Shown: positions 26,095 through 35,084 of the stretch, in pieces
Position numbering within the stretch: the stretch's first letter is position 1
Layout of the letters: each line of letters opens with the position of its first letter
Assembly: GCA_963718745.1 (NCBI GenBank)
Contig: OY970370.1
Span: forward strand, 1 to 64,000
Reading direction: 5' to 3'
Source of the DNA: Fermentibacter sp963718745 [NCBI: Candidatus Fermentibacterota bacterium]
GTDB lineage: Bacteria; Fermentibacterota; Fermentibacteria; Fermentibacterales
Length of the DNA stretch: 64,000 nucleotides
The notes under the pieces: generated by a model
What the model was told of the DNA's origin: nothing
Seen by the model: the letters and a program-made list of their open reading frames with translations, nothing else
Databases searched by the model: none
Position numbers and translations under genes: made by a program

Positions 26095-26126
26095 TGCATC
26101 TGAAACATCTGAAACCAGGAACTGAC
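26095..26126 (-). repeat. Right inverted repeat of HUH element
   Basis: Reverse-complement partner of 24911-24942 (29/32). It ends 2 bp before the ATG of the GT4 gene at 26129. Confidence 0.78.
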
Positions 26127-26128
26127 TG

Positions 26129-27229
26129 ATGAGGGTGGCGATAAATGCGGCGGTGATCGCGCACCCTCTCACCGGGGTCGCTCGCTACGCCTTCGAACTC
26201 GGCGGCGCCCTCACCGACCTCGGCCTGGATGTCGAATACTGGACCTGGGATCGTTTCCGTGACGACCTCCGCGCGAGCATCGGAGAAGGTCCCGTCATCA
26301 GGACCTTCCCGCATCTCAAAGGCATGGGTACAGCCCTGGTCCCCGGGATGAAGAGCCTGGCCACGCGTCTGGACGTCTATCACTTCCCCAACGGAGACCT
26401 TCTGAAGTGCCCGGTCCCTAAGACCGCGATGATCCACGACCTCGCCCCGTTCCTCTTCGACGGCATCCTCCCTCCGGACATGCGCGACTTCTACCGCGAG
26501 AAGACACGCAGAGTGGTGAGGCTCTGCGCCGCGGTGACCGTGAACTCACGCACCACTCTCGCGAACCTGCTGGAGCTGTTCCCGGAGGGACAGGACCGTT
26601 ACCACCTGACTCCCCTGGGCTGCGACCACATTCTCCCGCCGGCCGGTGCCCCGGACGCGCTCCCGTGCGGGCTCGAGCCGGGATACATCCTCAGCGTCGG
26701 CACCATCGAGCCCAGGAAGGATTACGAGACCCTCATCCGCGCCTGGGGGCTGCTCTCCGGCCCCGGCAGGGGGGAGGCGCCTCCCCTGGTCATCGCGGGA
26801 GGAGACGGATTCATGGCGGAAGAGACGAGGATGCTCGCAAGGCAGACGAGCCCCGGTGGAGGAGTGCATTTCGCGGGGTACGTCGACGAGAGTACGCTCT
26901 CGACGCTTTATGCTCATGCCGCCTTGTACGTACACTCCTCGATCCACGAGGGTTTCGGCCTCCCCGTCGCCGAGGCGATGAGATGGGGCCTGCCGGTCGC
27001 GGCGGCTGACAACAGCGCGGTCCGCGAGCTTTTCGGCGGGCTGTACATACCTTTCGACACAGGTTCGCCCGAGTCCGCCGCTGCGGCCATCTCAGCAGCT
27101 CTGGCCTCGCGGCCCGATCCGGAACTGGTCGAATCGAGGAGCAGAGTGCTCGAGGGGCTGTCCTGGCGCAACTGCGCCGCGAGGACGGCGGAAGCATTCG
27201 CAGCGGCCACGGGCCGTCCTCTTCGATGA
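26129..27229 (+). CDS. GT4-family glycosyltransferase
   Basis: 366 aa GT-B enzyme. The N-terminal domain begins 'MRVAINAAVIAHPLTGVARY'. The C-terminal donor domain shows 'GYILSVGTIEPRKDYETLI', 'VHFAGYVDESTL' and 'ALYVHSSIHEGFGLPVAEAM', the EGFGLPVxE motif of GT4 retaining enzymes. It transfers a sugar from a nucleotide donor, likely mannose- or glucose-type. It overlaps the next GT gene by 4 nt (ATGA), so they form an operon. No ribosome binding site is clear because the inverted repeat immediately precedes the start. Confidence 0.9.
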   Translation: MRVAINAAVIAHPLTGVARYAFELGGALTDLGLDVEYWTWDRFRDDLRASIGEGPVIRTFPHLKGMGTALVPGMKSLATRLDVYHFPNGDLLKCPVPKTAMIHDLAPFLFDGILPPDMRDFYREKTRRVVRLCAAVTVNSRTTLANLLELFPEGQDRYHLTPLGCDHILPPAGAPDALPCGLEPGYILSVGTIEPRKDYETLIRAWGLLSGPGRGEAPPLVIAGGDGFMAEETRMLARQTSPGGGVHFAGYVDESTLSTLYAHAALYVHSSIHEGFGLPVAEAMRWGLPVAAADNSAVRELFGGLYIPFDTGSPESAAAAISAALASRPDPELVESRSRVLEGLSWRNCAARTAEAFAAATGRPLR

Positions 27230-28281
27230 GGATACTGGTTTCCTCCTGGTTCATCCGCCCGGGAGTATCCGGGGGCTGGACCACGGTCGCGGACCTTCTG
27301 CAGCCTGCGCATCCGATGGCCTTCATCGGCGCCTCGGTCCCGGTGGGGACGACCGAGGTCGAGGGGATCCGGGTGACCGGTTTCTCCATGCCTGCAAGGC
27401 TGATCTCCAGATGGCCGGCCCTGAACCGTCTGAAGGAGTTCTTCCAGCGCCGCTCCCTCGCCGCTGAGACCAGAGCGGCCTTCGAAGCCCATCGTGCGGA
27501 TCTGGTGCTCTGCACTGACGAGAGGGCCGCGCTGGGAGCGTTGGAAGCCGGCCTGCCATTCGCCCTGCGGTTCCATTCCCGCCCGGGCCTCCTTCCCCGG
27601 GAGGACCTCCGCAGGGTGATGGAGGGGGCCCTGTTCGCGACCGGCGCCCAGCCGGACTTTCCCGGAACGGTCTTCCTGCCCCATTCGATAGACCTGGACA
27701 GGTTCACCTACAGCGAACCCCCCGCTGCTATCGCAGCTCTGATGACGACGAGCCTGGTCGAGGCCGAGAGGCCGGACATCTTCGTGAAAGGAACGGCTCG
27801 GTCGGGGCTTTCCGGCACCATCGCCGGAGCAGGCCCTCTCGAAGGGGAGTTGTCGAGGCTCTGTGCAGCAACAGGGGGCAGGGTCCGGCTGATTCCTGCA
27901 GTCCTCCGGAAGGATCTCCCGGCCCTGCTCGCGGGGCACCAGGTAGGGGTCGCCTGCCTCCAGGAGGGCTGGCATACGACCTACCAGATGAAGGTGAGCG
28001 AATACCAGGCCGCGGGCCTCTTCCCTGTGGTCCAGCCCTGGTCCGAGCTGGCCCTGGCTGCTCCAGGGCTGACGAGGACCTTCAGGGACGAGGACGATCT
28101 CGCGGGAGTCCTGGACGGAATCAGAGCCGGCTGGGACGATACGCTCGAGATCAGGCGCATGAACAGGGAGTTCGCATACTCCCGCTATCACATCTCGGAT
28201 GCCAGACGCCGCTTCGAGGAGATCCTGGCCTCGATCAGCCTCCCGTCCCCCTGTGGAGGACCTTCTCCGAGAACGCTCTGA
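27226..28281 (+). CDS. GT4-like glycosyltransferase
   Basis: 351 aa. The N-terminus 'MRILVSSWFIRPGVSGG' and the 'VFLPHSIDLDRFTY' linker are typical of GT-B enzymes. The donor-domain motif is weaker: 'VGVACLQEGWHTTYQMKVSEYQAAGL' in place of EGFGxPxxE, with Glu and Lys contacts still likely. It starts inside the stop of the previous gene. Its end overlaps the convergent murJ gene by 47 bp. It acts with the preceding enzyme on the same glycan (inferred). Confidence 0.75.
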   Translation: MRILVSSWFIRPGVSGGWTTVADLLQPAHPMAFIGASVPVGTTEVEGIRVTGFSMPARLISRWPALNRLKEFFQRRSLAAETRAAFEAHRADLVLCTDERAALGALEAGLPFALRFHSRPGLLPREDLRRVMEGALFATGAQPDFPGTVFLPHSIDLDRFTYSEPPAAIAALMTTSLVEAERPDIFVKGTARSGLSGTIAGAGPLEGELSRLCAATGGRVRLIPAVLRKDLPALLAGHQVGVACLQEGWHTTYQMKVSEYQAAGLFPVVQPWSELALAAPGLTRTFRDEDDLAGVLDGIRAGWDDTLEIRRMNREFAYSRYHISDARRRFEEILASISLPSPCGGPSPRTL

Positions 28282-29809
28282 CAGAGGCCGATCCGAGCAG
28301 CATGCACGTCCAGAGATAGACACCCGCGGACGGCACCGTCCACAGGAGGATCCTTGCGATCCTTGCGGCGAGGCCGGCATCCGGGTCCGGGGGCAGGATC
28401 CTCGTCATGAGCAGCGCGGTTCCGATCAGGGCGGCAGCGGCGGCGAGCAACCGGGCATGCTCCCGCAGAACCGGCCTGAATGAAATGTCGGGTGACTTCC
28501 TCCTGAAGAACCACACGAGCAGGAGAGTCTTCGCGGTGGACGAGAGCGTGGAGGACAGCGCGAGGCCTCCGATACCCATGGGCATTATCAGGATGATGTT
28601 GAGCAGGATGTTGGCCGTCATGCCCCAGATCCCGATCAGCACGGGCGTCTTCGAATCCTTGAGGGCGTAGAAGCCTCTCGAGACAACGGCTCCGAAGCCG
28701 AACTGGGCGAGCCACGGGGCATAGTACGCCAGAGCGTAGCCTACCAGTTCCGCACTCTCGCGCCCGAAGCTGCCCCTCATGAACAAAACAGAGACCAGCT
28801 CGGTGGAGAACACCGAAAGCAGACACGCTGCGGGAAGCATGAGGAATGACGTCAGATCGAGCATGGACGCCATTTCCCCGTTGAAGGCCACCATGTCGTT
28901 CCTGGCCGATTTCTCGGAGAAGCCGACATCGGAAAGTGCCGAGATCGGCAGGAACAGGAGGGCGAGCACCATATCCCTCACCCGGATCGCATAATCCATC
29001 GCGGTCACTGAGCTGTCTGCGAGGAAGGAGGCGAGGATCTTGTCGACGATCGGCCCCAGGAAACCGAGCATCACACCCGCCACCACGGGAGCCGATAGCC
29101 TGAGAAGCCTCCTGAAGTCCTGATCCCGGGTGTCCATCGCCGGCTGGAACCTCAGGCCGTACCTGATCGCTGCAAGGAGGGAGACGAAGAAGGCCGTGAC
29201 AGCTCCCGCCAGCCCCGACAGCGGGAGGACCATGATCCCGAACCGCCCGTGTCCGAGGAGGACGAACAGGAGGGAGACGGCTACACTCGAGACATTGACT
29301 GCGCTCACGATCCCGAAACGCTTCTGGCAGCTCGTGAGCCCCGTCAGTATCCCGCTCGCCGAGACCAGGAGCATGATGGGCAGCATTATCTCGAGCATCG
29401 TCGAGGAGAGGTCCAGCACCTCCGGTCTGAGGCCAGGACCCGCGACCGAGACGAGGCTCCCGCTCAGGTGGAGGAGCAGCAGGATCAGGATACCGCCCAG
29501 GGCTGCCATCCAGCAGAGTATCCTGCTCGCGAGCCGGTCCGCCGCCTCCCTTCCCTTCTTGTGCAGGACGTCGGTGTATATGGGGATGAAGCTCGAGCCG
29601 AACGCGTGGGAGACCACCTGCTGCGCGAACATCGGGAAGACGAGCGCCACGGCATAGGCATCGGTCATCCAGCTGGTGCCGAACAGCCGTGCTATCTCCG
29701 CCTGCCTGAAATAGGTCAGCACCGCAACCAGGAGGTTGCCAGCCGACATGAGGGAGAAACCGGCCAGACCGCCGCTCGGACCGGCAATTCTGGACAGGAA
29801 CAGTCTCAA
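28235..29809 (-). CDS. murJ: MurJ/MviN-type lipid II flippase or related MOP exporter
   Basis: 524 aa when begun at TTG 29809, where GGGAGG lies 6 nt upstream; the longer frame to 29914 lacks one. It has about 14 transmembrane segments, with 'NLLVAVLTYFRQAEIARLFG', 'MFAQQVVSHAFGSSFIPIYT' and 'SRGFYALKDSKTPVLIG'. These are MurJ landmarks, including the conserved Arg-rich cytoplasmic motif. It moves lipid-linked precursors across the inner membrane. A glycan-specific flippase role next to the GT pair is possible; I cannot tell whether this is the sole murJ in the genome. Confidence 0.82.
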   Translation of the reverse strand: MRLFLSRIAGPSGGLAGFSLMSAGNLLVAVLTYFRQAEIARLFGTSWMTDAYAVALVFPMFAQQVVSHAFGSSFIPIYTDVLHKKGREAADRLASRILCWMAALGGILILLLLHLSGSLVSVAGPGLRPEVLDLSSTMLEIMLPIMLLVSASGILTGLTSCQKRFGIVSAVNVSSVAVSLLFVLLGHGRFGIMVLPLSGLAGAVTAFFVSLLAAIRYGLRFQPAMDTRDQDFRRLLRLSAPVVAGVMLGFLGPIVDKILASFLADSSVTAMDYAIRVRDMVLALLFLPISALSDVGFSEKSARNDMVAFNGEMASMLDLTSFLMLPAACLLSVFSTELVSVLFMRGSFGRESAELVGYALAYYAPWLAQFGFGAVVSRGFYALKDSKTPVLIGIWGMTANILLNIILIMPMGIGGLALSSTLSSTAKTLLLVWFFRRKSPDISFRPVLREHARLLAAAAALIGTALLMTRILPPDPDAGLAARIARILLWTVPSAGVYLWTCMLLGSASVRAFSEKVLHRGTGG

Positions 29810-30041
29810 CCTGGCCTCCCGGGAAGTCCGCAAGGCGGGATGCGATGCGCCCTGATGCCGCGAAAGTAAGACGGTGCGGCGCGCTTGTCGATAGTCACCG
29901 CTCCGGGATCGCACGCCTGGGGCAGCTTCCGGGCCTGTTGTGCAGGCGATCCGCCATGTTAGATTAACAGCAGTTCAACCAGATCGAAGGAGCCCCGTTG
30001 CAGCCGGATACCCCGACCGTACTGCCGCTCTCCGGATCCTG

Positions 30042-31280
30042 ATGGCCGAGCATGACCTGATCGCCTTCTTCCTCCAGGTAGGTGTCATGCTCGCGGTCGC
30101 CCTCCTCGCAGGGGAGGCGGCGCGCAGGCTGGGCCAGCCGGCAGTCCTCGGAGAAATAATCGGCGGAATCATCCTGGGTCCGTCCATACTCGGCCTCCTG
30201 GCGCCGGGCATCCACTCCCTCCTGTTCGTCCAGGGCGAAAACACTCACAGGATGCTGAACGCCTTCGTGAACCTGGGCATGCTCTACTTCCTCTTCATCG
30301 CGGGCATGGAGGTGGACCTGTCCAAGGTCAGGAGCCGTGGACGGGCCTCCCTGCTCATGAGCGTCTTCGGGATCGTGGTCCCGTTCGCGCTCGGATCGGC
30401 CTCCGTCCTGCTGTTCCCCGCGATCTGGGACGCGCCCTCCCAGAGCGGCTCGCTCTTCCCGATCTTCGTCGGCGCCGCGCTCTCGATTTCAGCCCTCCCG
30501 GTCATAATCAGGATTCTCATGGACCTCGACCTGATCCGCACCGAACTGGGCCAGTCCGTCGTGACCTCGGCGATCATCGACGATCTGGCCGGCTGGTCAC
30601 TCTTCGTCTACATACTGGGCGTGATGACCTCCGCCGGAGCGGCGAACCCGCTCATGGTCCTGCTTCGTGTCGTGCTGATGGGTGCCTCGTTCCTGCTTCT
30701 CGGGAGGTTCCTGGGGGACAGGTTCCTGCGGTTCGCGAGGAGGGCCGGTGGAGAGGCCGGCGGCCTGCTCGCCATGATATCCGTGGCCGTTCTCGCCGGA
30801 GCAGTCGCTGCATCCAGGTGCGGGGTGCACCCCGTCTTCGGAGCATTCCTCGTAGGCGTGGCCCTCGGTCCGACCCTCAGGCATACGCCCTGCGTGGACA
30901 CCATCATCAGGCAGTTCGCGATATCCCTCTTCGCACCGCTGTACTTCGTCTCCATCGGACTGAGGCTCGATTTCACGAGGTTCTTCGACCTCCCTCTCGT
31001 ACTGCTGGTCGTCGCCGTTGCCTTCACCGGGAAGCTCGCGGGCGTTGGAGCCGGCGCTCTGCTGGGCCGCATGAAGCCCAGGGACGCCGTTGCCGCCGCC
31101 TTCGCCCTCAACGCCAGGGGAGCGGTCGAGATCATACTGGCGGGCGTGGCCCTCTCGGCCGGTGTGATCGACAACCGCATCTTCCTCTCCCTCGTGGTCA
31201 TGGCATTCGTCACCACCATGGTGAGCGTCCCCGTCATCAGGCACTTCTCCCGGCCCGGAGCAGTCCGCGGGGAGGGATAG
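30042..31280 (+). CDS. CPA2-family cation/proton antiporter
   Basis: 412 aa with about 12 transmembrane helices. 'VLGEIIGGIILGPSILGLL', 'FLFIAGMEVDL' and 'TSAIIDDLAGWSLF' (the ion-binding DD motif) are CPA2/Kef hallmarks. There is no C-terminal RCK domain. It exchanges Na+ or K+ for H+. The Met at 30042 is chosen because the first membrane segment follows. It is divergent from murJ. A second antiporter with an EIIA partner lies at 43838. Confidence 0.87.
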   Translation: MAEHDLIAFFLQVGVMLAVALLAGEAARRLGQPAVLGEIIGGIILGPSILGLLAPGIHSLLFVQGENTHRMLNAFVNLGMLYFLFIAGMEVDLSKVRSRGRASLLMSVFGIVVPFALGSASVLLFPAIWDAPSQSGSLFPIFVGAALSISALPVIIRILMDLDLIRTELGQSVVTSAIIDDLAGWSLFVYILGVMTSAGAANPLMVLLRVVLMGASFLLLGRFLGDRFLRFARRAGGEAGGLLAMISVAVLAGAVAASRCGVHPVFGAFLVGVALGPTLRHTPCVDTIIRQFAISLFAPLYFVSIGLRLDFTRFFDLPLVLLVVAVAFTGKLAGVGAGALLGRMKPRDAVAAAFALNARGAVEIILAGVALSAGVIDNRIFLSLVVMAFVTTMVSVPVIRHFSRPGAVRGEG

Positions 31281-31326
31281 GAACCACTCCGCAACAGCGG
31301 GAGTGCATGTGCCGCACTTGTCCCCG

Positions 31327-31354
31327 GGCTCCTGCAAGCTCATCTTCAGGAGCC
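31327..31354 (+). terminator. Hairpin after the antiporter gene
   Basis: GGCTCCTG pairs perfectly with CAGGAGCC around a 12-nt loop. There is no T-tract. It lies between the antiporter stop and the ribosome binding site of the next gene and could be a weak terminator or a translational hairpin. Confidence 0.4.
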
Positions 31355-31372
31355 TGCACGGAGGTTGATGGA

Positions 31373-34162
31373 ATGAAACCGGCGAACGACACCCGGGAAT
31401 CCGGAGACCAGGTTGCCGACTGCGGCGGCATCGAGACCGGGGAACTCCTCACCGGCATACTTTCCAGCATCCAGGACGGGATCAGCATCCTCGACACGGA
31501 CCTCAGGATACTGAAGGTCAATTCCGTCATGAAGAGATGGTTCGGGCTCACCGACGAAGTGACCGGAAGACCCTGCCGCGAGGTATTCCCGGACAGCTCC
31601 GTATCCTGCATCGAATGTCCATCCCGGAAGGCCATCGAAACGGGCACGATCCAGAGCGGTCTGTTCCCCTCCAGATTCGTAGATGGCACCGGGGACGACT
31701 GGGTCGAGGTCTTCAGCCATCCACTCCGGGACGGTCGCGGAAAGATAACCGGGGTCATCGAGTACGTGCGCGACGTGACGACAAGGGTCCATGCCGAGCA
31801 GGCTCTCCGCATGGAAAGGGACATCTTCGCCGGAATGGCCGAGGCGAGCCCCTCCGGCATCGTCAGGGTCTCGAAGGACGGGGTCATCTCCTATGCCAAC
31901 AGGAGGGCATCGGAGATACTGGAATACCCTGTGATGGAGATCGAGGGCGCCCGGTTCGACTCCCCGCTGTGGAGGATCACGAGTCCTCAGGGCGGAACGA
32001 TACCCTTCGACGAGATCCCGGCGAGGATTCTCGATGACAGGAGCCTGCCGATCTTCGATGTCATCTATGCGATGACGCTTGCCGACGGCCGGCGGAAGAT
32101 CCTGTCCGTCAACGCAGCCCCCCTCGAGAGCCCCCTGGGCGGGACCGAGGGGATCGTCGCCACCCTGGAGGATGTCACGGAGCGCTTCGACGCCCAGGAG
32201 AGCGTGAGACTGAACGAGCAGTTCAACAGGGCCCTGATCGCCGAATCGCCGATCGGGATCTCGGTCCGCTCAGCGTCCGGGAGGCTCCTCTCCTGCAACA
32301 GGGCCTGGCAGCAGATCTGGAACATGACCGACAGCGACGTCGCCTCCGACATGGAAAGAGAGAGAGAGAGCCTCGTCCTGGACGACAGGGACAGATATCT
32401 GGGGGACTGGATCCCGGAGGTGAGAAGGGTTTACGAGGAGGGAGGCTCGCTCCACGTCCCGGAGATGAAGACAAGCGGAAAGCGCCCCGGTTCCGCGACC
32501 TGGATCTCCCAGCACTTCTACGCGATCATGGACTCCTCCGGACGTGTCGACAGGGTCGTCATCCTCACGGAGGACATCAGCGAGCAGAGGGCCGTCGAGC
32601 AGGCGTTGAAGGAGAACGAGGCGAGATACCGTACGCTTACCGAGTCCTCGCACGACCTGATCTTCGCGATAGATGCCGATGACACGATCCGGTTCGTCAA
32701 CAGCGCCGCTGCAAATGCTTTCGGCATGAAGCCCAGCGATCTGGTCGGGAGGAAGCGGTCCGAGTTCTTCCGCGGCGAGGACTCCGGTACGCAGGTGCCC
32801 GCCCTGATGAGCGTCCTTTCCGGAGGGAAGTCCTATTACGCCGAGAACTCGGCGCTCTTCCCCACAGGCAAGCGCTGGCTGGGGACATGGCTCGTCCCCC
32901 TCGAGGACATAGGCGGCGGAAGCCCCGGTGTTCTAGGAGTTTCCAGGGACATAAGCGACAGAGTGAGGGCGGAGGAGCGCGAGGCTAACCTCCGCGAACA
33001 GCTCAACCTCTCCCAGAGGATGGAGTCGATCGGGCGCCTCGCCGGTGGGGTGGCGCACGACTTCAACAACCTCCTCACCGTGATCCTCGGGCACGCTGAA
33101 CTGGCAATCGAATGCGCTCCTTCCGGTCCTCATCCTGTCCGGACGTCTCTCCTGGAGATCCGGAAGGCGGGGGAGAGGGCCAGGGACCTCACATGGCAGC
33201 TTCTCGCGTTCGGCCGCAGGCAGATGCTGGTCATGAAGGAGATCGACCTCAACAGGGTCATCGCCTCGTTCTCCAGCATCCTCCTTCGCCTGATAGGAGA
33301 GGATGTGAGGATCGAAACCGACCTCGACCCGGCGCTTTCGACGATCCTTGCCGATCCCGGCCAGATCGAGCAGGTCCTCATGAATCTCGCCGTGAATGCG
33401 AGGGACGCCATGCCGTCGGGAGGAACGCTGAGGATCTCCACCAGGGAGGCACTGCCCGACGATCCGGTCGGCGAAGGTGACGGCGGGGCGAACCATCGCA
33501 GATACGCGGAGCTTGTCGTTTCAGATACGGGGACGGGTATGGACGAGGAGACCCTTCGACACGTGTTCGAACCGTTCTTCACGACCAAGGAGGTCGGGAG
33601 GGGCACAGGGCTGGGCCTGTCCACCGTCTACGGCATCGTGAAGCAGCATGGTGGATTCGTCCGGGTGGAGAGCAGACCCGGAGCCGGAACCGCGTTCTCG
33701 GTCTTCCTCCCACTTTCGGATGTGGGCGTGAAGGAGATCCCGCAGGTGGAGCAGGCCGAGGTCGAGACTCCCGCGGGACCCCCGCGGATAATGGTTGTGG
33801 AGGACGACAAGGCCGTGAGAGAACTCATCTGCGGACTCCTGCGGCACGAGGGATACTCGGTCGTGGCGGTCGAGGATCCTGCGGCAGCCGGGCGGGAGGC
33901 TTCCTCACGGGGGCGGTTCGATCTCCTGGTGACCGATGTGGTCATGCCCGGGATGGGGGGGCGCGAGGTCGCCAGCGCGGTGCTCGCGGCGGACCCCTCG
34001 ATCCGTGTGCTCTTCATATCCGGGTACTCGAGCGACATGGCCGATCTGGGATTCCCGCGAACGGGTACCGGCTTCCTGCAGAAGCCGTTCTCGGCAGCGA
34101 AACTGATCGATTCGGTGAAGACGGTCCTGCGGGACGAATCCTCTCCGGGGACGGACAGGTGA
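31373..34162 (+). CDS. Multi-PAS hybrid histidine kinase with receiver domain
   Basis: 929 aa, soluble. Four PAS/PAC-like sensors lie in tandem (about residues 25-150, 150-275, 275-410 and 415-535; for example 'FAIDADDTIRFVNSAAANAF'). HisKA follows with 'LAGGVAHDFNNLLTVILGH' (phospho-acceptor about His562), then an ATPase with 'NLAVNARDAMPSGG' and 'GRGTGLGLSTVYGI'. A C-terminal receiver 'IMVVEDDKAVRELI' has phospho-Asp about 855 in 'LLVTDVVMPGMGG'. An early 'CIECPSRKA' could bind a cofactor. The ATG at 31373 follows GGAGG. A similar kinase lies at 36976 beyond the ion-channel genes, suggesting a related signalling role. Confidence 0.9.
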   Translation: MKPANDTRESGDQVADCGGIETGELLTGILSSIQDGISILDTDLRILKVNSVMKRWFGLTDEVTGRPCREVFPDSSVSCIECPSRKAIETGTIQSGLFPSRFVDGTGDDWVEVFSHPLRDGRGKITGVIEYVRDVTTRVHAEQALRMERDIFAGMAEASPSGIVRVSKDGVISYANRRASEILEYPVMEIEGARFDSPLWRITSPQGGTIPFDEIPARILDDRSLPIFDVIYAMTLADGRRKILSVNAAPLESPLGGTEGIVATLEDVTERFDAQESVRLNEQFNRALIAESPIGISVRSASGRLLSCNRAWQQIWNMTDSDVASDMERERESLVLDDRDRYLGDWIPEVRRVYEEGGSLHVPEMKTSGKRPGSATWISQHFYAIMDSSGRVDRVVILTEDISEQRAVEQALKENEARYRTLTESSHDLIFAIDADDTIRFVNSAAANAFGMKPSDLVGRKRSEFFRGEDSGTQVPALMSVLSGGKSYYAENSALFPTGKRWLGTWLVPLEDIGGGSPGVLGVSRDISDRVRAEEREANLREQLNLSQRMESIGRLAGGVAHDFNNLLTVILGHAELAIECAPSGPHPVRTSLLEIRKAGERARDLTWQLLAFGRRQMLVMKEIDLNRVIASFSSILLRLIGEDVRIETDLDPALSTILADPGQIEQVLMNLAVNARDAMPSGGTLRISTREALPDDPVGEGDGGANHRRYAELVVSDTGTGMDEETLRHVFEPFFTTKEVGRGTGLGLSTVYGIVKQHGGFVRVESRPGAGTAFSVFLPLSDVGVKEIPQVEQAEVETPAGPPRIMVVEDDKAVRELICGLLRHEGYSVVAVEDPAAAGREASSRGRFDLLVTDVVMPGMGGREVASAVLAADPSIRVLFISGYSSDMADLGFPRTGTGFLQKPFSAAKLIDSVKTVLRDESSPGTDR

Positions 34163-34268
34163 AGCCTTCCGAAGGCTGCAGGATCCTCCGCAGAAGATGG
34201 TCCGGCGGATCCGGCCGGATTATGCTAGCTTTCGTATCTATCGCATCTGAACACCATGGGGAGGGTGT

Positions 34269-35051
34269 ATGAACCTGGTAAGGATTCTCGTCATGCTGGC
34301 CCCGCTGATACTGGTAGTCCTGGGTGTGGCCGTCTGGCTGATGATGCGTCGAACCATAAGGACGCGCATCGAGATGGATGCCCAGTTGAAGAGGGATTCC
34401 GAGATAAGCGAATGGCTGGTCCTGTTCGGCTGGACCAGCAAGATAATCTACTTCCCAACGGTGATTCTCTCCCTCCTGTTCTTCGCCCTCTCGTTCATAC
34501 CGGGGATGCCCCTGGGAACGATGGGCGCGGCGTGGCTGGCCGTGTTCCTGCTCAACTTCCTCATCGAGGAGTACGATGTCGGCATCAAGGAGCTGCTCAT
34601 CTTCCTGCTCGCCGGATCGGGAGCGATAGTGTGGCTCTTCCTCATCGGAATGCTCTCGGCCATCGCGGAGACGATCGGAGGGGTCGACGCCAGGATGAAC
34701 GGCTTCGCCTACCTGGTGTTCGCGCTGATATTCCTCGTCGCCATAGCCGTCTCCTGGATCAGGGGTCTCTTCGACTATGTCGCGATCACCCCGAACTACA
34801 TCAACATCCAGAAGGGGCCCACCGAGAGCGGCCAGCAGATCTCCCGCGAGGAGTACTCGACCATAATCGACACGAGAGACCTGCTGGAGAGGATGCTGGG
34901 ATTCGGCAAGATCATCGTGAGCTTCCGGGATCCGCACAGGCAGCCTCTCACTCTGCTGGTCTGGGGTATAGGGGCCAAGTCCCGCAAGCTCGAGAACATC
35001 AGAGGCACGATCACGATCGAGGGACGTCCCAGGCCCGGCCAGTTCGCATGA
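34269..35051 (+). CDS. Polytopic membrane protein of unknown function
   Basis: 260 aa. About four or five transmembrane helices lie between residues 5 and 175, for example 'ILVMLAPLILVVLGVAVWLM' and 'YLVFALIFLVAIAVSWI'. A cytoplasmic C-terminal region of about 85 residues ('YVAITPNYINIQKGPTE', 'IIVSFRDPHRQPLTLLV') looks like a PH/GRAM-type beta domain. I do not recognise the family. It lies 34 nt before the channel gene, so it is probably an accessory subunit or co-regulated partner. The start has GAGGGTGT upstream. Confidence 0.7.
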   Translation: MNLVRILVMLAPLILVVLGVAVWLMMRRTIRTRIEMDAQLKRDSEISEWLVLFGWTSKIIYFPTVILSLLFFALSFIPGMPLGTMGAAWLAVFLLNFLIEEYDVGIKELLIFLLAGSGAIVWLFLIGMLSAIAETIGGVDARMNGFAYLVFALIFLVAIAVSWIRGLFDYVAITPNYINIQKGPTESGQQISREEYSTIIDTRDLLERMLGFGKIIVSFRDPHRQPLTLLVWGIGAKSRKLENIRGTITIEGRPRPGQFA

Positions 35052-35084
35052 TTTCGACTCCAGCCATCCGGAGGTGCCCGGGAC

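Larger units (their letters stand above)
24911..26126. mobile_element. Insertion element with Y1/REP-associated transposase and 32-bp inverted repeats
   Basis: A 1.2-kb unit. The inverted repeats at its two ends enclose one transposase gene and little else. No clear target-site duplication is visible outside the repeats. The repeats could be transposon ends, or the REP-like hairpin sites a RAYT recognises. The right repeat ends 2 bp before the start codon of a glycosyltransferase, so the element may influence that operon. Confidence 0.7.
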
